Of a DNA stretch of 64,000 bases, positions 11,078-22,856 are shown in pieces (the first letter of the stretch is position 1; the number at the start of each line of letters is the position of its first letter). Below the pieces are notes generated by a model. That model saw only the letters and a program-made list of their open reading frames with translations. It had not been told where the DNA came from and ran no database searches. This stretch comes from Lamellibrachia satsuma (Eukaryota; Annelida; Polychaeta; Sabellida; Siboglinidae): NCBI GenBank assembly GCA_033239005.1, contig BSQZ01000009.1, positions 4,101,752 to 4,165,751 of the forward strand, given 5' to 3'. Both the position numbers and the translations under genes were made by a program.

Positions 11078-12208
11078 ATGTGCGTGACGGCATATCGTAT
11101 AGACATCTCAGCGTGTAAAATCACTGCGCAGCATAAAGCCGGAAGGTCCAAGGTACGGAAGGGTACCATCCTCTTGCTAGGGGATATAGGAGTCCCCAGC
11201 GGAAGAAAATAACATAGATCTCTACTTTTAAACTGCTCAACAAAAGGAAGTAAAAGCAAAACGTTTGTTTGTTTGTTTGTTTTGACACAGAAAATGCATA
11301 TTTGAGCCTCACCAGTATTTGGCTCTTTTGAACATTGAAAGTGCCCTTTTGGGTTCTAGCCAACCAGTAAACTTTTTATGAAACATGATGCAATGTGCTT
11401 TTCATGGAATTTAACAGTTTGGAATTTTGCCTCTTGAAAATCGCCTCTTTATTGAAATGTTTCTTTTTATTACTAAATGCAATTTTTGTATCACAGAATG
11501 AAACCATTTGTGGCTTTTTTATTTTGTCACGGAGACTGCCCCTTTGGACCCCCTGAGCAAATTGTCGTTTTATTTACGATTGTGCCCGTTCGATCAACGA
11601 AACTGTCATTGTCATATCAGTAGATTTTCCTTTTATAGAAAATAGTGCCTTCTTTGCCCAGTGAAAGTTTGCTGAAACGTCCTGGAAAAATATTCTAAGG
11701 GGCTGATAAGGCAGCACCGGGACAGGGTTGTGGACAACGATTTGGGGAAAGTTCGTCTAACTGGGGGGGGGTGGCAAACAAAAAGGGCCCCACTTTGTAT
11801 AAAAAAAATCCTCTACTTCCGTTGCCTGCTCTCATTCCGATGACGTGACCGAAGTACAATAGCTTATGTTTCAAGATGAGTGCTTGACTTCTTCAAGCGC
11901 GGGGTTATTTCTTTTCCTGTCCGTCCGCGGGATGCGTAACACCCTCTTCCAGCACCACACTTTAAGCTATCCCCTCTGCTTGATGACCTACGACCCCATT
12001 ACTAAGAAAACAATGGTGTTAACTAATATTTCACTCGTTGCTATTGGTACGTCCTTATCCTTCCTAACCTTTTCCAAGTCCACCATTGCTGTCCTGCTAA
12101 GAACCAGTCTTCTTCAGATGTCTCCTTCGCAAATAGTATAACTATCTCCGAACTACCGAAGATGAAGTTAGCCACTACCTAAACTAACTAATCATAGCAT
12201 CAGTGGCG
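11078..12208 (+). other. Intron sequence of copy 2, nothing recognised
   Basis: AT-rich sequence with a (GTTT)n run near 11262-11282. No gene, RNA or element could be supported. Confidence 0.3.
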
Positions 12209-12335
12209 TCATCAAAATGTTGAATGGATATGAGGATATTCTTCAAACTTAAGGAAGGCAGTAGAACCAGAAAGCACAAAGCAGCGTTTGTTAAGGAACA
12301 GTGTAGGTTGTATATGAGAAAATAATCATTTTCAT
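12209..12335 (+). mobile_element. LINE 3'-end remnant
   Basis: The sequence encoding MLNGYEDI then RKHKAAFVKEQCRLYMR corresponds, with frame damage, to the C-terminal end of the reverse-transcriptase protein of the LINE at 52733-53800 (VNGYEDVDRNMFF...SVKEQCRLDMRK). A short 5'-truncated insertion just before the copy 2 acceptor. Confidence 0.6.
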
Positions 12336-12395
12336 TGGCATTTCATTTGATCAATACTCTTCTTTGATTGTAGAGCGGCAAGTCTTGAAGGACAT

Positions 12396-13445
12396 GTGGC
12401 AGAACAAACATGTCACAAGAAACCGGAAGTGACAAAGTTACTGCAGCAGTTCCACGACAAATATGCTCGTCAACCAATGAAGGCCATTGACGAGGCGAAA
12501 CCAACTCATACAAAGTACATCAAATACTTGGCGAACGAGCTGCGGAAATTGGGAATCGCGCGAGTCGAGTACACGGGCAGTGCGTACGAGGGGGTAAAGG
12601 TGTCGAACGACATTGAATTTGATATTATGATGATCAAGACCGCCGGAAATGTAAAACCAGTGCAAACGTCCACCTCTGGGTATTATCATTTGCAAGAGGA
12701 TGACGGCCGATCACGCAGCCATGTTTCCCCCGATAAAATGGTAGCTGACTTCTGCGGTACCCTACAGAAACTCATTAATAATCACCCAGACATGTCGCGT
12801 CTCGTGAAATTGCGTAAACATGGCCCGGCTGTACAGATGGACGTATATAAAAGCGAGGTGGACAAAAAGCGAACCAAACCATGGTATACAGTCGACGTCG
12901 TCCTATCGTATGAAGCTAAACTAGACCAAAGAAAACGCATATTTGTGGCGAAACCACTTAAATGCGTCGAATGTGAGCGACGAGTGAATGATGCGTGGCG
13001 CATATCTTACTCCTTGGAGGAGAAAGACCTGTTCAACGGAATGGACCGCGATAACGGTTGCCGCAAGAAGGTCCTGCGCATCCTGAAGGTTTGGCGCAAC
13101 CGAGAAGCCGGAATGTTTCCGCTGACGTCCTACCACCTGAAAACGGCGCTCTTCTACGAGATGAAGGACGTTAGCAACTGGGGCCAGTCTGAGCTCGGTC
13201 GGAGGTTGATCGGTGTTCTCCGTCGTCTCCACAAAGCCATGAAGCAAGGTCGTCAGCCGCACTACTTCGTTCCCAAGTTTAATCTCCTCGGCAGAATGAG
13301 ATCAACGACTATTGCAAATATAAGGGACAGACTGGAGCATATCTTGCGACACATTGAGCTTATCGTCACTCCATTGTTGGAAACAAATAACAGCGCTGTT
13401 GCGAAATTCGGCGCCAGGTCTGCCTCTGCCTGTACAGTGTCTTAA
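12396..13445 (+). CDS. cGAS-like receptor, copy 2, CaaX-terminated, no ATG of its own
   Basis: A 349-residue cGLR frame. GS motif G61-S62, acids E74 and D76 (IEFDIM) and D167 (WYTVDVV), all intact; GCRKKVLRILK and LTSYHLKTALFYEM follow. No zinc thumb. It ends SACTVS, so the last four residues C-T-V-S form a CaaX prenylation box (S at X predicts farnesylation by general rules). Its siblings start ATGGCAGAACAA, but here the codon is GTG (12396). The frame stays open upstream to the acceptor TTGATTGTAG (exon starts 12374). Either it is joined to the exon at 9905-10023, it starts at M28 (which would remove the first helix), or it is crippled. Confidence 0.85.
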   Translation: MAEQTCHKKPEVTKLLQQFHDKYARQPMKAIDEAKPTHTKYIKYLANELRKLGIARVEYTGSAYEGVKVSNDIEFDIMMIKTAGNVKPVQTSTSGYYHLQEDDGRSRSHVSPDKMVADFCGTLQKLINNHPDMSRLVKLRKHGPAVQMDVYKSEVDKKRTKPWYTVDVVLSYEAKLDQRKRIFVAKPLKCVECERRVNDAWRISYSLEEKDLFNGMDRDNGCRKKVLRILKVWRNREAGMFPLTSYHLKTALFYEMKDVSNWGQSELGRRLIGVLRRLHKAMKQGRQPHYFVPKFNLLGRMRSTTIANIRDRLEHILRHIELIVTPLLETNNSAVAKFGARSASACTVS

Positions 13446-13479
13446 ACGATCCTTTCTTTCGACAGGTTTCGTACTTTCG

Positions 13480-13690
13480 ACGATCACGTAGGGTACTTCG
13501 GTGTCACAATCACGTAGGGTACGTCTGTTTCATGATCTTGTAGGGTACTTCGGTTTCATAATCACGTAGGGTATGTCGAGTTCATAATTAAGTAGGGTAT
13601 GTTCGTTTGATGATCACGTAGGGGTTAATTATCACGTGGGTACGTCGGATTCATAATCAAGTAGGGTACGTCGGGTACATAACCGAAGTG
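13480..13690 (+). repeat. 3'-flank minisatellite (GGGTACGTCGGGTTCAT type)
   Basis: Imperfect 25-30 bp units around CACGTAGGGTACGTCGG and TTCATAATC, beginning about 40 bp after the copy 2 stop. The same family follows copies 3, 4 and 5 at the corresponding place, so it belongs to the ancestral gene unit. Confidence 0.8.
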
Positions 13691-13695
13691 ATATG

Positions 13696-13697
<2 letters not shown>

Positions 13698-13794
<97 letters not shown>

Positions 13795-13882
13795 GCGTGT
13801 GCGTGTGCGTGTGCGTGTGCGTGTGCGTGTGCGTGTGCGTGTGCGTGCGCGCGCGCGCGTGCGCGTGCGCGTGCGTGTGTGT
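13698..13882 (+). repeat. (TA)n(TG)n(CGTGTG)n microsatellite
   Basis: TA dinucleotides to 13760, then TG, then CGTGTG and CGCG units to about 13882. Alternating purine-pyrimidine throughout, hence Z-DNA prone. Long frames through it are repeat artefacts. Confidence 0.95.
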
Positions 13883-14274
13883 GATTCGCCAATGGTGAAG
13901 CCTCAGACAACCTGTAATCGTAGAAGCCGTCATTATGACTTGCCCGTCGGCGAACAATTGGTCTATAAATAAACCAATCTGTGAATGGTCTTTCCAAAGT
14001 TCGTGAACTGTCCTCGGTTTCTTGAAAACCGCAACCAACCCAGCAACTCCATATTCATATACATATTGGTCCTCACGACGGTTTAGGAACCGTCACATTT
14101 CCCTGCTTTTATTCTTCTTTGCAAATATTGACAATCATTGTCGGTTGTGACTTCACCGGAGACTGCCAGTTAATAAAAAAAACTCCAACACCGTTGGCAA
14201 CGGCAACTCCATTTGACTGACGCGATCACCTGACAGAAGGCACAGCAAGATCAAGGGTTGTAACTACGTAACAG
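13883..14274 (+). promoter_or_regulatory. ISRE/palindrome cassette and non-coding first exon of cGLR copy 3
   Basis: Order: TATAAATAAACC at about 13964; palindrome GTTCGTGAAC 13999-14008; 15 bp; ISRE-like GAAAACCGCAACC 14024-14036 (one change in the CGAAAC core); AACTCCAT without the TTTCCC box. A second half-cassette with GGCAACTCCATTT and TGACGCGATCACC lies near 14198-14229. The exon ends GTAACAG/GTAAGAG at 14274/14275. The next matching acceptor with a cGLR exon is at 20570, a roughly 6.3 kb intron. The sequence before the palindrome is homologous to 26240-26320 and 37650-37730. Confidence 0.6.
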
Positions 14275-14455
14275 GTAAGAGCTGCTGGTGTATTTCAATG
14301 CTGTCTATCACTACATCGTAGCCTACATGAGGCTGATGTTTACAGGCGCTTTCATACCAGTCGGGTCAACGTCTAGCCATGCCCGTGGCCACGTGTGTCA
14401 ACGTGTGGGGCCAGTGCACGTGTTAAGTAAAATATTCGATATAGCCACTATAGGC

Positions 14456-14994
14456 GTCGTGGGTCAGTACTGTTGCCGTGGCTCGGTACTGGCGTCGTGG
14501 CTCGGTACTGGCGTCGTGGCTCAGTACTGTTCCCGTGGCTCGGTACTGGCGTCGTGGCTCGGTACAGGCGTCGTGGCTCGGTACTGTTGCCGTGGCTCGG
14601 TACAGGCGTCGTGGCTCAGTACTGTTGCCGTGGCTCGGTATTGTTGCCGTGGCTCGGTACTGGCGTCGTGGCTCGGTACTGGCGTCGTGGCTCGGTACTG
14701 GCGCCGTGGCTCGGTACTGTTGCCGTGGCTCGGTACTGGCGTCGTGGCTCGATACTATTGCCGTGGCTCGGTACTGGCGTCGTGGCTCGGTACTGTTGCC
14801 GATGCTCGGTACTGGCGTCGTGGCTCGGTACTGTTGTCGTGGCTCGGTACTGGCGTCGTGGCTCGGTACTGTTGCCGTGGCTCGGTACTGGCGCCGTGGC
14901 TCGGTACTGTTGCCGTGGCTCGGTACTGGCGTCGTGGCTCGGTACTGTTGTCGTGGCTCGGTACTGTTGCCGTGGCTCGGTACTGTTGTCGTGA
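14456..14994 (+). repeat. 19-bp minisatellite, GGCTCGGTACTGGCGTCGT
   Basis: About 28 copies of a 19-bp unit, mainly alternating variants ending GGCGTCGT and GTTGCCGT. Because 19 is not a multiple of three, all three forward frames read through it in rotation, giving spurious 170-240 residue frames. It lies about 180 bp downstream of the copy 3 first-exon donor. Confidence 0.97.
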
Positions 14995-15419
14995 AATGAA
15001 GTCATAGGCAGCAATTTAGGGTAGTTTATATAGTATATCTCCGAAGGTTTGTTGTGAACAGCTGAGTATCCTCATCTCAGGCTCAGTAGGTAGACATAAA
15101 GCAGGAGGTTGATAATATTATTATAAATAATTTATTACATGTTAACCATAGAGTAACTGGACCTTGTTTTAGTTACATTTGTTGTTAAAAATTAACCATA
15201 GGTAGTAATTCAATCTAGCTTAAAGAAGGTCACGCGTTAGCGGGAGCGATATTACAGGTTGTTATCATCAGTTTTATACATAGAAAATAAATAGCAAGTC
15301 CATATTTCTAAATTTCATTAAAATCTGAATAATCTAGCGTAAAGTGTGTATTTTAGATGCGCAAGGGGAACTAACAAAGAAAACTCAAAGGAGTACAAAT
15401 AAACATCCAAAGAAATGTT

Positions 15420-16963
15420 CACCAATTATGTCGGCAAATGAACTTAAATGTGTATGCTTAAATGCCAGGAGCACAGTAATTACAAAAGCGAGTTAGACAT
15501 TATGGTAGCAAATATTGACCCTGAAGTAATAGGTATCATATAATCATGTGAAAATAAAGATGCAGTAGATGCTGAGTTAGCACTGACATACTATGCAATA
15601 CTTAGGAAGGACAGTAGGAAGTAGGTTATCGTAGTCCAAACATAGGACAAGAGGAAGATGTAAAACTACAAAATGTTACAAGGGAGGTGAGCAGGGGGGT
15701 GTTATAATGGGTGATTTTAACCATGACCATGTACAATGGGAATCATTAGAGAGTGCTGGGGGTGATGACCATCAGTTTCTACTTCTAACACAGGATTGTT
15801 TTCTTACTCAAAATATCTTGGAACCAACCAGAGGTGGGAATGTGTTGGATTTAATGTTTTCATCAAAATGAATTGGTTGACAATGTTAAAGTATGTTTGG
15901 GTTCAAATGATCATAACCAGATCCATTTTAATATAAATATGAAATCAGGGAATTCATATAAAAAACATTGCAGGAGGAACTTCAACAAAGGCAAATATAA
16001 AGAGATGAGAACATATCAAGCGAATTTACATTGGAATAACTTGCTGAAGAACAAGGCAGCAACAGAATGCTGGACCTGCTTAAAATATGAGATTGAGGGC
16101 ATTACTGAGATGTTTGTTCCGTTAAGAAAACAATGAAAATGGTCTAGGAAGAAACACCTGTCAAAGAGGCTATTAGGAAAATTGCTCACTAGAAGATACT
16201 GTGAGGGGGGAGGGGTATATAAACACACTGGAAATGTAAAAGACTACACAAATTACAAAGAGGCACTTAACCTAGCTACAACTGAAATAAGAATATCCAA
16301 AAGAACTTGGCAGGTAATTTAAAAAAATAGAGCGCGAGTTTCTATAATTATGTAAGGAGTAAACTGAAAATTCGAGATAAGATTGGATCACTGGAAAACA
16401 GCAGTGAGGCATAATTTCAGATATGTTTCAAATGGCAGAGGTCCTGATTGAGTATTTCAGCTCAGTTTTTACCACAGAAGATATTATCATCTCACTTCCA
16501 GTTCCAGTTACTAAATTTGAGGGCGTTCAATCGGATCATCTATGAAAGTTTAACTCCTGAAATGACAGCAAGGAAAATTAAGAAGATGAAAGATAACATA
16601 TCATCTGGGATTGATGGGATCCCATCAAAACTGCTTAAGGAAATTGTAGGTTAAATTTGTACACCACTTGCAAAAGTGTTTAATTTGTTACCAGAAGAGG
16701 GAATAGTTCCTCCAGAATGGAAAGAAGCAAACATTACGCCATTATTTAAGAGGGGATCGAGCAAGTCAGAATATTACAGATCAGTGAGTTTAACATCAGT
16801 TGTATGCAAATTATTAAAAGCGTTTATTAGAGATCACATGGTGGAATTTCTTGTAAAACATAAATTAATAAATATATCTCAACATGGGTTCCTAAAAGAA
16901 AGGTCATGTCTAACCAATCTCTTATGTTGTTTGGAAGAAATTACAAAGTGGGTAAATGGTTAA
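15420..16963 (+). mobile_element. LINE fragment, 5' part: endonuclease and start of reverse transcriptase
   Basis: Broken frames encode an AP-endonuclease-like segment (KCVCLNARS, then GVIMGDFNHDHVQWES near 15700, then NVLDLMFSSK) and a reverse-transcriptase N-terminal part (PPEWKEANITPLFKRGS, SEYYRSVSLTSVVCKLLKAF, SQHGFLKERSCLTNLL). Several stops and frameshifts are present. Homology ends at EITKWVNG, exactly where the LINE piece at 52733 takes up the protein. Jockey/CR1-type non-LTR element inside intron 1 of copy 3. Confidence 0.85.
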
Positions 16964-18345
16964 ATTATTTTAATGTTGTCAAACAAAATTATTCTTTGAT
17001 CAATTTGCATAAAAATGGGTGTTCATTCCATAAATATTTGTGAAAAATGTTGTGCTAAATATTATATGGATTAGTTTGTACCAAAACCATTTCCATGTAA
17101 TTTTCAAAGGGGGTGCACTTTGTATGCATGCTTGCATGGCTTGATGGCTTGATACTCTTGTATTGTTTCATTGAGCAGGTCTTTTTGTTTAAATGACGGC
17201 ATTGAACAAAGTACTTTATGTCAATAGCAATTTCTCTAAGAATCATACGTGTTGTGTGGAATCACGGTTTGTGTACACTATGAATATCACACCTGTTGGA
17301 GACCCTTCTGTGATGTGGGTATGTGTAGATCCAGGCTACACGTGCTTTCGAGTATCTTCTCGATTTCCTTCATCTCCGTTCACTCTACGCAAACAATAGC
17401 AGGTATTCTATTGGGCCGTTCATTACCAATGAGGTGATGGGTGATTTATTCCCTTGTTATAGGCATATTTCGGTCTTAATCGTAGGGATAACTCTTTGTA
17501 TGTACAAAGAATGTCCATTGTATGAGATTAATTTTAGGTGTAATAAGTACATGTTTAATTAATAAAATTGCCATCGTGATTTATGACTACAACCTTTTTC
17601 AGCCAGTTTTTCTGTAGCTTTCAAAAGTGTTCCAATGAAAAAACCCAGCAATATTCTATTGTTTTAATACTTTTACAGACTTCTATTTTATGTGTGAAGA
17701 ACGAACCAATGCTAACATGGAACGAATATAATAATTATTAAATATGCATATATCATGAGTGGTCTTTATGAAAATGAAAATAATTTTATGACAATAAAAT
17801 ATGTAATTTTGTGTCAGCCATTTTTTATTTTAAGATATACGTTAATATAATTTACGATGGACCAATATCTGAAAATGATCCTTATATATTATTACATATA
17901 TCTACCAAGTGTCATGCTTTTATCACCCAATGAACAATTGTTATGATTTGTGGAACTATGTCGCCCCACTACTAATATAATATGGTCCATTGTCAACAAC
18001 GGAGCACAAAAGGTCAAATATGGCAAATTTCAAATAAATTCATATACAAGCGAAGGTATATTAGACTAAAATGATCCATGATTGGAACAAATAGTTCAGT
18101 TCGTACCCCCCAAATATAGTCCAAATTTCAGACGAAGTCCATATGCCATGTAATATTCATACTTTTATACTGATTTATACTATATTTATTTATATGCAAT
18201 TTAATGCTCTATTAATTCATTGCCTTTTATTTTTATCCCTTTTATTGTACATAATTATATTGACCATGTACGCCTACACATGTACTATTCACCCTTTATG
18301 GCTGCAAAGCGTAATAAAACTATTATTATTATTTTTTATTGTGCT
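16964..18345 (+). other. Intron sequence of copy 3, nothing recognised
   Basis: AT-rich, no repeats of note and no supported coding segment. Confidence 0.3.
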
Positions 18346-18932
18346 GCAGTAGTGGTCGGTACTGGTGCCCTGGCTCTGTATTGGTTCCGTGGCACTGTAC
18401 CGGCGTCGTGGCACTGTACCGGTGTCGTGGCACTGTACCGGCGTCATGGCACTGTACCGGCGTCGTCGCTGTTGCCGTTGCTACGTACTAGCGCCGTGGC
18501 TCAGTGCTGGCACGGTGGTTCGGCACTGGCGCGGTGGCTCGGTCCTGACACAGTGGTACGGTATTGACACGGTGGCTCGGTTGCCATGGCTCGGTCCTGG
18601 TGCCGTGGCTCGGTACTGGTGCAGTGGCTTGGTACTGTTGCCGTTGCCCGGTACTGTTGCCATGGCTCGGTACTGTTAGTTTGGCTCGGTACTGGCGCCG
18701 TGGCTCGTTATTGTTGCCGTGGCTCGGCAATGTTACCGTAGCTCGGTACTGTTGTTGTGCCCCAGTACTCGTGCCGTGGCTCGGTACTGACGCCGTGGAT
18801 CGGTACCGGCTTCGTGACTTGGTACTGTTGTCGTTTCATAATACTAGCGCGATTCGGTACCTGCACGGTGGCTCGGTACTGGCACTGTGGCTTAGTACTG
18901 GCACGGTGACTCGGTACTGGCACGATGTTTGG
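18346..18932 (+). repeat. 19-bp minisatellite, diverged array
   Basis: About 30 imperfect copies of the GGCTCGGTACTGGCNCNGT unit, more diverged than the 14.5 kb array (TGGCACTGTACCGGCGTC at the left end). It ends TGGCACGATGTTTGGGAGA, the same junction text found at 31450 and 41405, so the array edge predates the duplication of the gene unit. Confidence 0.95.
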
Positions 18933-20570
18933 GAGACAATTCGCGAGGAGTACATTTTATGTTGATTTTATCGAGATAGATTAAAAAGTTTTAGGCAAAA
19001 TACCATGCAACCTTAAAGCTCAATACAAAAGTTACTTTTTGCACCACAGATCAATGAAAGAGTCTAGAATAACATACTAAAATTCCCTATGAATCCACCT
19101 TGAGCTGAATGCAGAATTCAAGGTGGCTTCTAAGATGGCGGCAACCCGTTGATTAACTGTGTAACTTTTGCTTTTCCACCATGCACTATCCAACTAACAC
19201 CACTAAAGCAGTATAGCATCATCATAGCATTTTTGACTCTAATCAGGTCCGAAACCGCAGGAATAACTCAGTCAGCCAGATTACAGTTGTACTTGGTTGA
19301 AACTAAAGCTTGAGGCCAGATATGAATCTACATTGTTGCAGCATGTCTCAGTGGTCTATAGCGTGTGGTCTACTTTTGAGATTCAGCTTACCGCATCCTG
19401 AAGAAGAAATGGGACGGGATTATTAAAATGGCAGCTATACTAGTCACACAATCATGATGACAGCATATGAGAGCTGTTGAGAGCTACATTGAAGCTGAAC
19501 GACAACTCTCACCCCACCGGACTCTGTGGAGGGCATTCTACATTTTTTCTTCGACGATGCTGATGTAAAAAATGCCACTGCAACAGGCACAGGACTTTCT
19601 AGGCGATGAGTGGAATAGCGGTGACGACCTTCTCCTTTCCAAAAAAAAATTTTTTTCTCACTTCAGCATCCGGCGAATGTCGAGACAGCCTCAATCATTT
19701 CCAGCTACAGATACATACCACGGATGAAATGTGTGGTGTTCTGGCCCATCTTTCTTCTCTTTCTGAACATCTCTACATCTGAACATCAGTTGTAGATGAG
19801 CGGCGTCAACCTGGACAAGTTGTGGGTGTCTAGCTTCTACCTCAACCTCCCGTCTCGTCCGCCTGGGCTGACCTTATGCTTACAACCAACAACACTGTAT
19901 GAGAATGCCAATATTGTACCGCTCTCTTGTACAAATCGCAATTCAACACAGCCGAACACGATATTATAAGCACTGTGTTACGCCACTGTGCTACGCCACT
20001 GTGCTACGCCAAGAAGGAGAGTAGTCGTCCGTGACAGAAGTCTTGCTTCGTCACGCTTGATCAGTCGCTGTACATCAAGGCAGTTGAGATAGTGCTCTCT
20101 TCTTAAGAGAAAGGTTGTAAGATTTAACGAAAGTACCACCGCAAATCGGCTATAAGACAAACATCAATTGTCAAAGATAATTTGTATGAAAACCGATCCG
20201 TTATTGTGTGGACATTGTGGAATTATTGCCTGACTGATGTTTAGCGTTTGTTTACATGGAAGATCTATAGCATACTGTACCCAGCGACCAGCTGGTGTTT
20301 ATGCTATGCCCATGTTTTTTAATATAAATAAAAGGTCATTGCGCGAGATTTAATTGCGTGCAACTCCAAACTAAATTTCCCAGTGGCAATGAGAATTGAC
20401 GCTCTGCCTTAGAGTAGCATAGGGCACACGACGTCCATAATTCTCGAGAAATAAGCTCATGGGAAAAACGCTGTGTGATGTACTTAGGCGCGGAAGTAAG
20501 ATACTAATCTGTGATAGTGTGAATTTGCATTGGTATATAATTTTTTGTGTATCCTGTTCTTTGGTTGTAG
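18933..20570 (+). other. End of copy 3 intron 1; 3' part shared with copies 4 and 5
   Basis: 18933-20160 holds no recognised gene. From about 20160 to the acceptor TTCTTTGGTTGTAG at 20570 the sequence is homologous to 31520-32094 and 41500-42050, the intron ends of copies 4 and 5. It contains an isolated ATTTCCCAG at about 20377, like the TTTCCC box of the cassettes. Confidence 0.5.
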
Positions 20571-20592
20571 AGTATATAATCATCCATAAAAG

Positions 20593-21729
20593 ATGGTAGA
20601 ACAAGCGTGGCACAGCAAACCGGAAGTGACGACGATGCTGCAGCAGTTCCACGAGAAATATGCCCGTCAACCGACGGCGGCCATTGATGAGGCGAGACCA
20701 ACTCATACAAAGTACACCAACTACTTGGCCAATGAGCTGCGGAAATTGGAAATCTGTTCGCGAGTTGAGTACACAGGCAATGCATACGAGGGGGGAAACG
20801 TGTCGAACAAAATTGAATTTGATATCATGTTGATCAAGACAGATGATCGAAATTTAAAACCCTTACAAGCACCAACATCTGGGTACTACTATTTACAAGA
20901 CGAAGATGGCACCAATGTTTCCCCCAACAAGAAGGCAGCTGACTTCTGCGGTACCTTACAGACGCTTATTAATAACTACCCACACATGTCGCGTCTCGTG
21001 ATGTTGCGTTGCCACGGCCCGGCTGTACAGATGGATGTATACAGAACCGAGGTGGACAGAAGGCGCAACAACGTGTGGTATTCAGTTGATGTCGTCTTAT
21101 CGTATGAGGCTAAACTAGACCAACGAAAACGTACATTTGTAGCGAAACCGCTGATATCTATCGAAGGCGCACCACAAGTGAAGAACACTTGGCGTTTGTC
21201 TTTTTCCTTGGAAAAGAAGGAACTATTCGACGGCATGGACCGCGATAACGGTTGCCGCAAGAAGGTCTTGCGCATCCTCAAAGTTGTACGCAACCGAGAA
21301 GCCGGTCTGAAAAATTTGACGTCCTACCACCTGAAGACGGCGCTCTTCTATGAGATGAAGGAAGTTAACAACTGGAGACAGTCTGAGCTCGGCCCGAGGT
21401 TGATCGGCGTCCTCCGTCGTCTCTACCGAGCCATGGAGCAAGGTTGTCAGCCGCACTACATCGTTCCACACATCAATCTCCTCGGTGGAATGAAGCGATG
21501 TACCATCGAAAACATTAGAGACAGACTGGAGCGTATCGTGCGTCTTGAGTACGTCTTCACTAAAATATTTAGAGCAAGTAACGGCGATGAGGTGGAATGC
21601 GAAGGCGAGTATGGCGGTGTTGGTGGATCCCGCGCCTGGTACAACGATGATGAAGACTTCGGCGCCGGATATGACGATGTTGGAGAAATCGGCGAGTCTA
21701 ACGCTGGTTGGAGATGCATTTTGTCGTAA
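20593..21729 (+). CDS. cGAS-like receptor, copy 3, altered GS motif, CaaX-terminated
   Basis: A 378-residue cGLR in one exon (from 20571), ATG 22 bp after the acceptor. The three acids are kept: E75 and D77 in IEFDIM, D166 in WYSVDVV. The GS motif reads G62-N63, and the usual YEGVKVSN is YEGGNVSN. That serine helps hold the nucleotide phosphate in this fold, so activity may be reduced or lost. C-terminal half normal (GCRKKVLRILK, LTSYHLKTALFYEM). A tail of about 50 residues rich in Gly, Asp, Glu and Tyr (for example YNDDEDFGAGYDDVGEIGE) ends WRCILS; C-I-L-S is a good CaaX box. The tail is about 17 residues longer than in copy 4. Could be a pseudo-enzyme sensor or decoy; I cannot tell. Confidence 0.88.
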   Translation: MVEQAWHSKPEVTTMLQQFHEKYARQPTAAIDEARPTHTKYTNYLANELRKLEICSRVEYTGNAYEGGNVSNKIEFDIMLIKTDDRNLKPLQAPTSGYYYLQDEDGTNVSPNKKAADFCGTLQTLINNYPHMSRLVMLRCHGPAVQMDVYRTEVDRRRNNVWYSVDVVLSYEAKLDQRKRTFVAKPLISIEGAPQVKNTWRLSFSLEKKELFDGMDRDNGCRKKVLRILKVVRNREAGLKNLTSYHLKTALFYEMKEVNNWRQSELGPRLIGVLRRLYRAMEQGCQPHYIVPHINLLGGMKRCTIENIRDRLERIVRLEYVFTKIFRASNGDEVECEGEYGGVGGSRAWYNDDEDFGAGYDDVGEIGESNAGWRCILS

Positions 21730-21944
21730 AAGTCGCTCATTTGCTCATATCGATAGGTTTCTAAAAAATACTTTAGGGACAGTAGTACACTTATAGCATT
21801 TACACACTCGCACGCACCCACGCACACGCACGCACGCACGCACATAAACACAGTTTCTATAGTGCTGATTTTTGGTGTACTATATTTGTAGCATATTTCT
21901 CTTTATTACACATGCTGGAAGTATGCTATTTCATGTGGTTTTGG

Positions 21945-22205
21945 GTTCGTAAGGTATATGCGTTTCATAACCACGTAATGTACTTTGAGGGTTCATGATG
22001 ACGTAGGGTACGTCGGGTTCATGATTACGATACGTAAGCTACGCCGGATTCGTAATAAATCGGATGACCAAGTAGGGTACGTCAGGCTCATGACTGAGTA
22101 GGGCACGTCAGGCTCATGACTGAGCAGGGTACGTCGGGGTCATGACTGAGTAGGGTACGTCAGGCTCATGACTGAGTAGGGTACGTCGGGGTCATAATCA
22201 CATAA
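21945..22205 (+). repeat. 3'-flank minisatellite after cGLR copy 3
   Basis: Eight or so imperfect units with GTAGGGTACGTCGGG and TTCATGACTGA. Same family as at 13480, 33405 and 43425. Confidence 0.85.
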
Positions 22206-22541
22206 GATAGATTGAATTCATTATCGGATTACTGTAAGCAAATAATCATGTATGTATGTTCATAATCTGTTTTGTTGTTGCAATTTTTCTGTTAATCGCA
22301 TAAACTTGTGGAACAATAATGCTTTGGACGTGTTATTCATTCTACAAAGCAACCCCAGCTATGTTATTTTAAGTATGTTATCGTTATTCTTCTACTCGAT
22401 TTGGGGCGAGTAATTATCTCACGACATATTCACAGATTGTAAGCAATGTTTTATTTTGGTTAATACCAAGACAAAGATGAAACATAGGCAACTTAACTGG
22501 ATGACGTTAACGGTCTGCATTCACCAAAACAGGCAAGTTTA

Positions 22542-22836
22542 GTCATTGACCTGCAAGTAAATGATAGTCTCAAGGCAATGACTGTCAAGTCAAACTTCTG
22601 GTCATTGACCTGCAAGTAAATGATAGTCTCAAGGCAATGACTGTCAAGTCAAACCTCTAGTCATTGACCTGCAAGTAAATGATAGTCTCAAGGCAATGAC
22701 TGTCAAGTCAAACCTCTAGTCATTGACCTGCAAGTACATGATAGTCTCAAGGCAATGACTGTCAAGTCAAACCTCTAGTCATTGACCTGCAAGTAAATGA
22801 TAGTATCAAGGCAATAACTGTCAAGTCAAGATAACA
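22542..22836 (+). repeat. 59-bp tandem repeat, five copies
   Basis: Units start at 22542, 22601, 22660, 22719 and 22778, each beginning GTCATTGACCTGCAAGTAAA. Each unit carries the inverted pair GTCATTG ... CAATGAC and could fold into a hairpin. The array recurs at 34002-34330 and as a remnant at 44020. Confidence 0.95.
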
Positions 22837-22856
22837 TGGACGACACGAGTCCGACA

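Noticed and set aside
14288..15007. 239-residue frame rich in GTGVVARYWRRGSVL and its shifted partners
   Set aside because: A 19-bp satellite read through; three forward frames give the same rotated peptide, so it is not a gene.
22542..22836. CRISPR-like regular repeats
   Set aside because: Direct head-to-tail 59-bp units without unique spacers in a eukaryotic locus; an ordinary tandem repeat.
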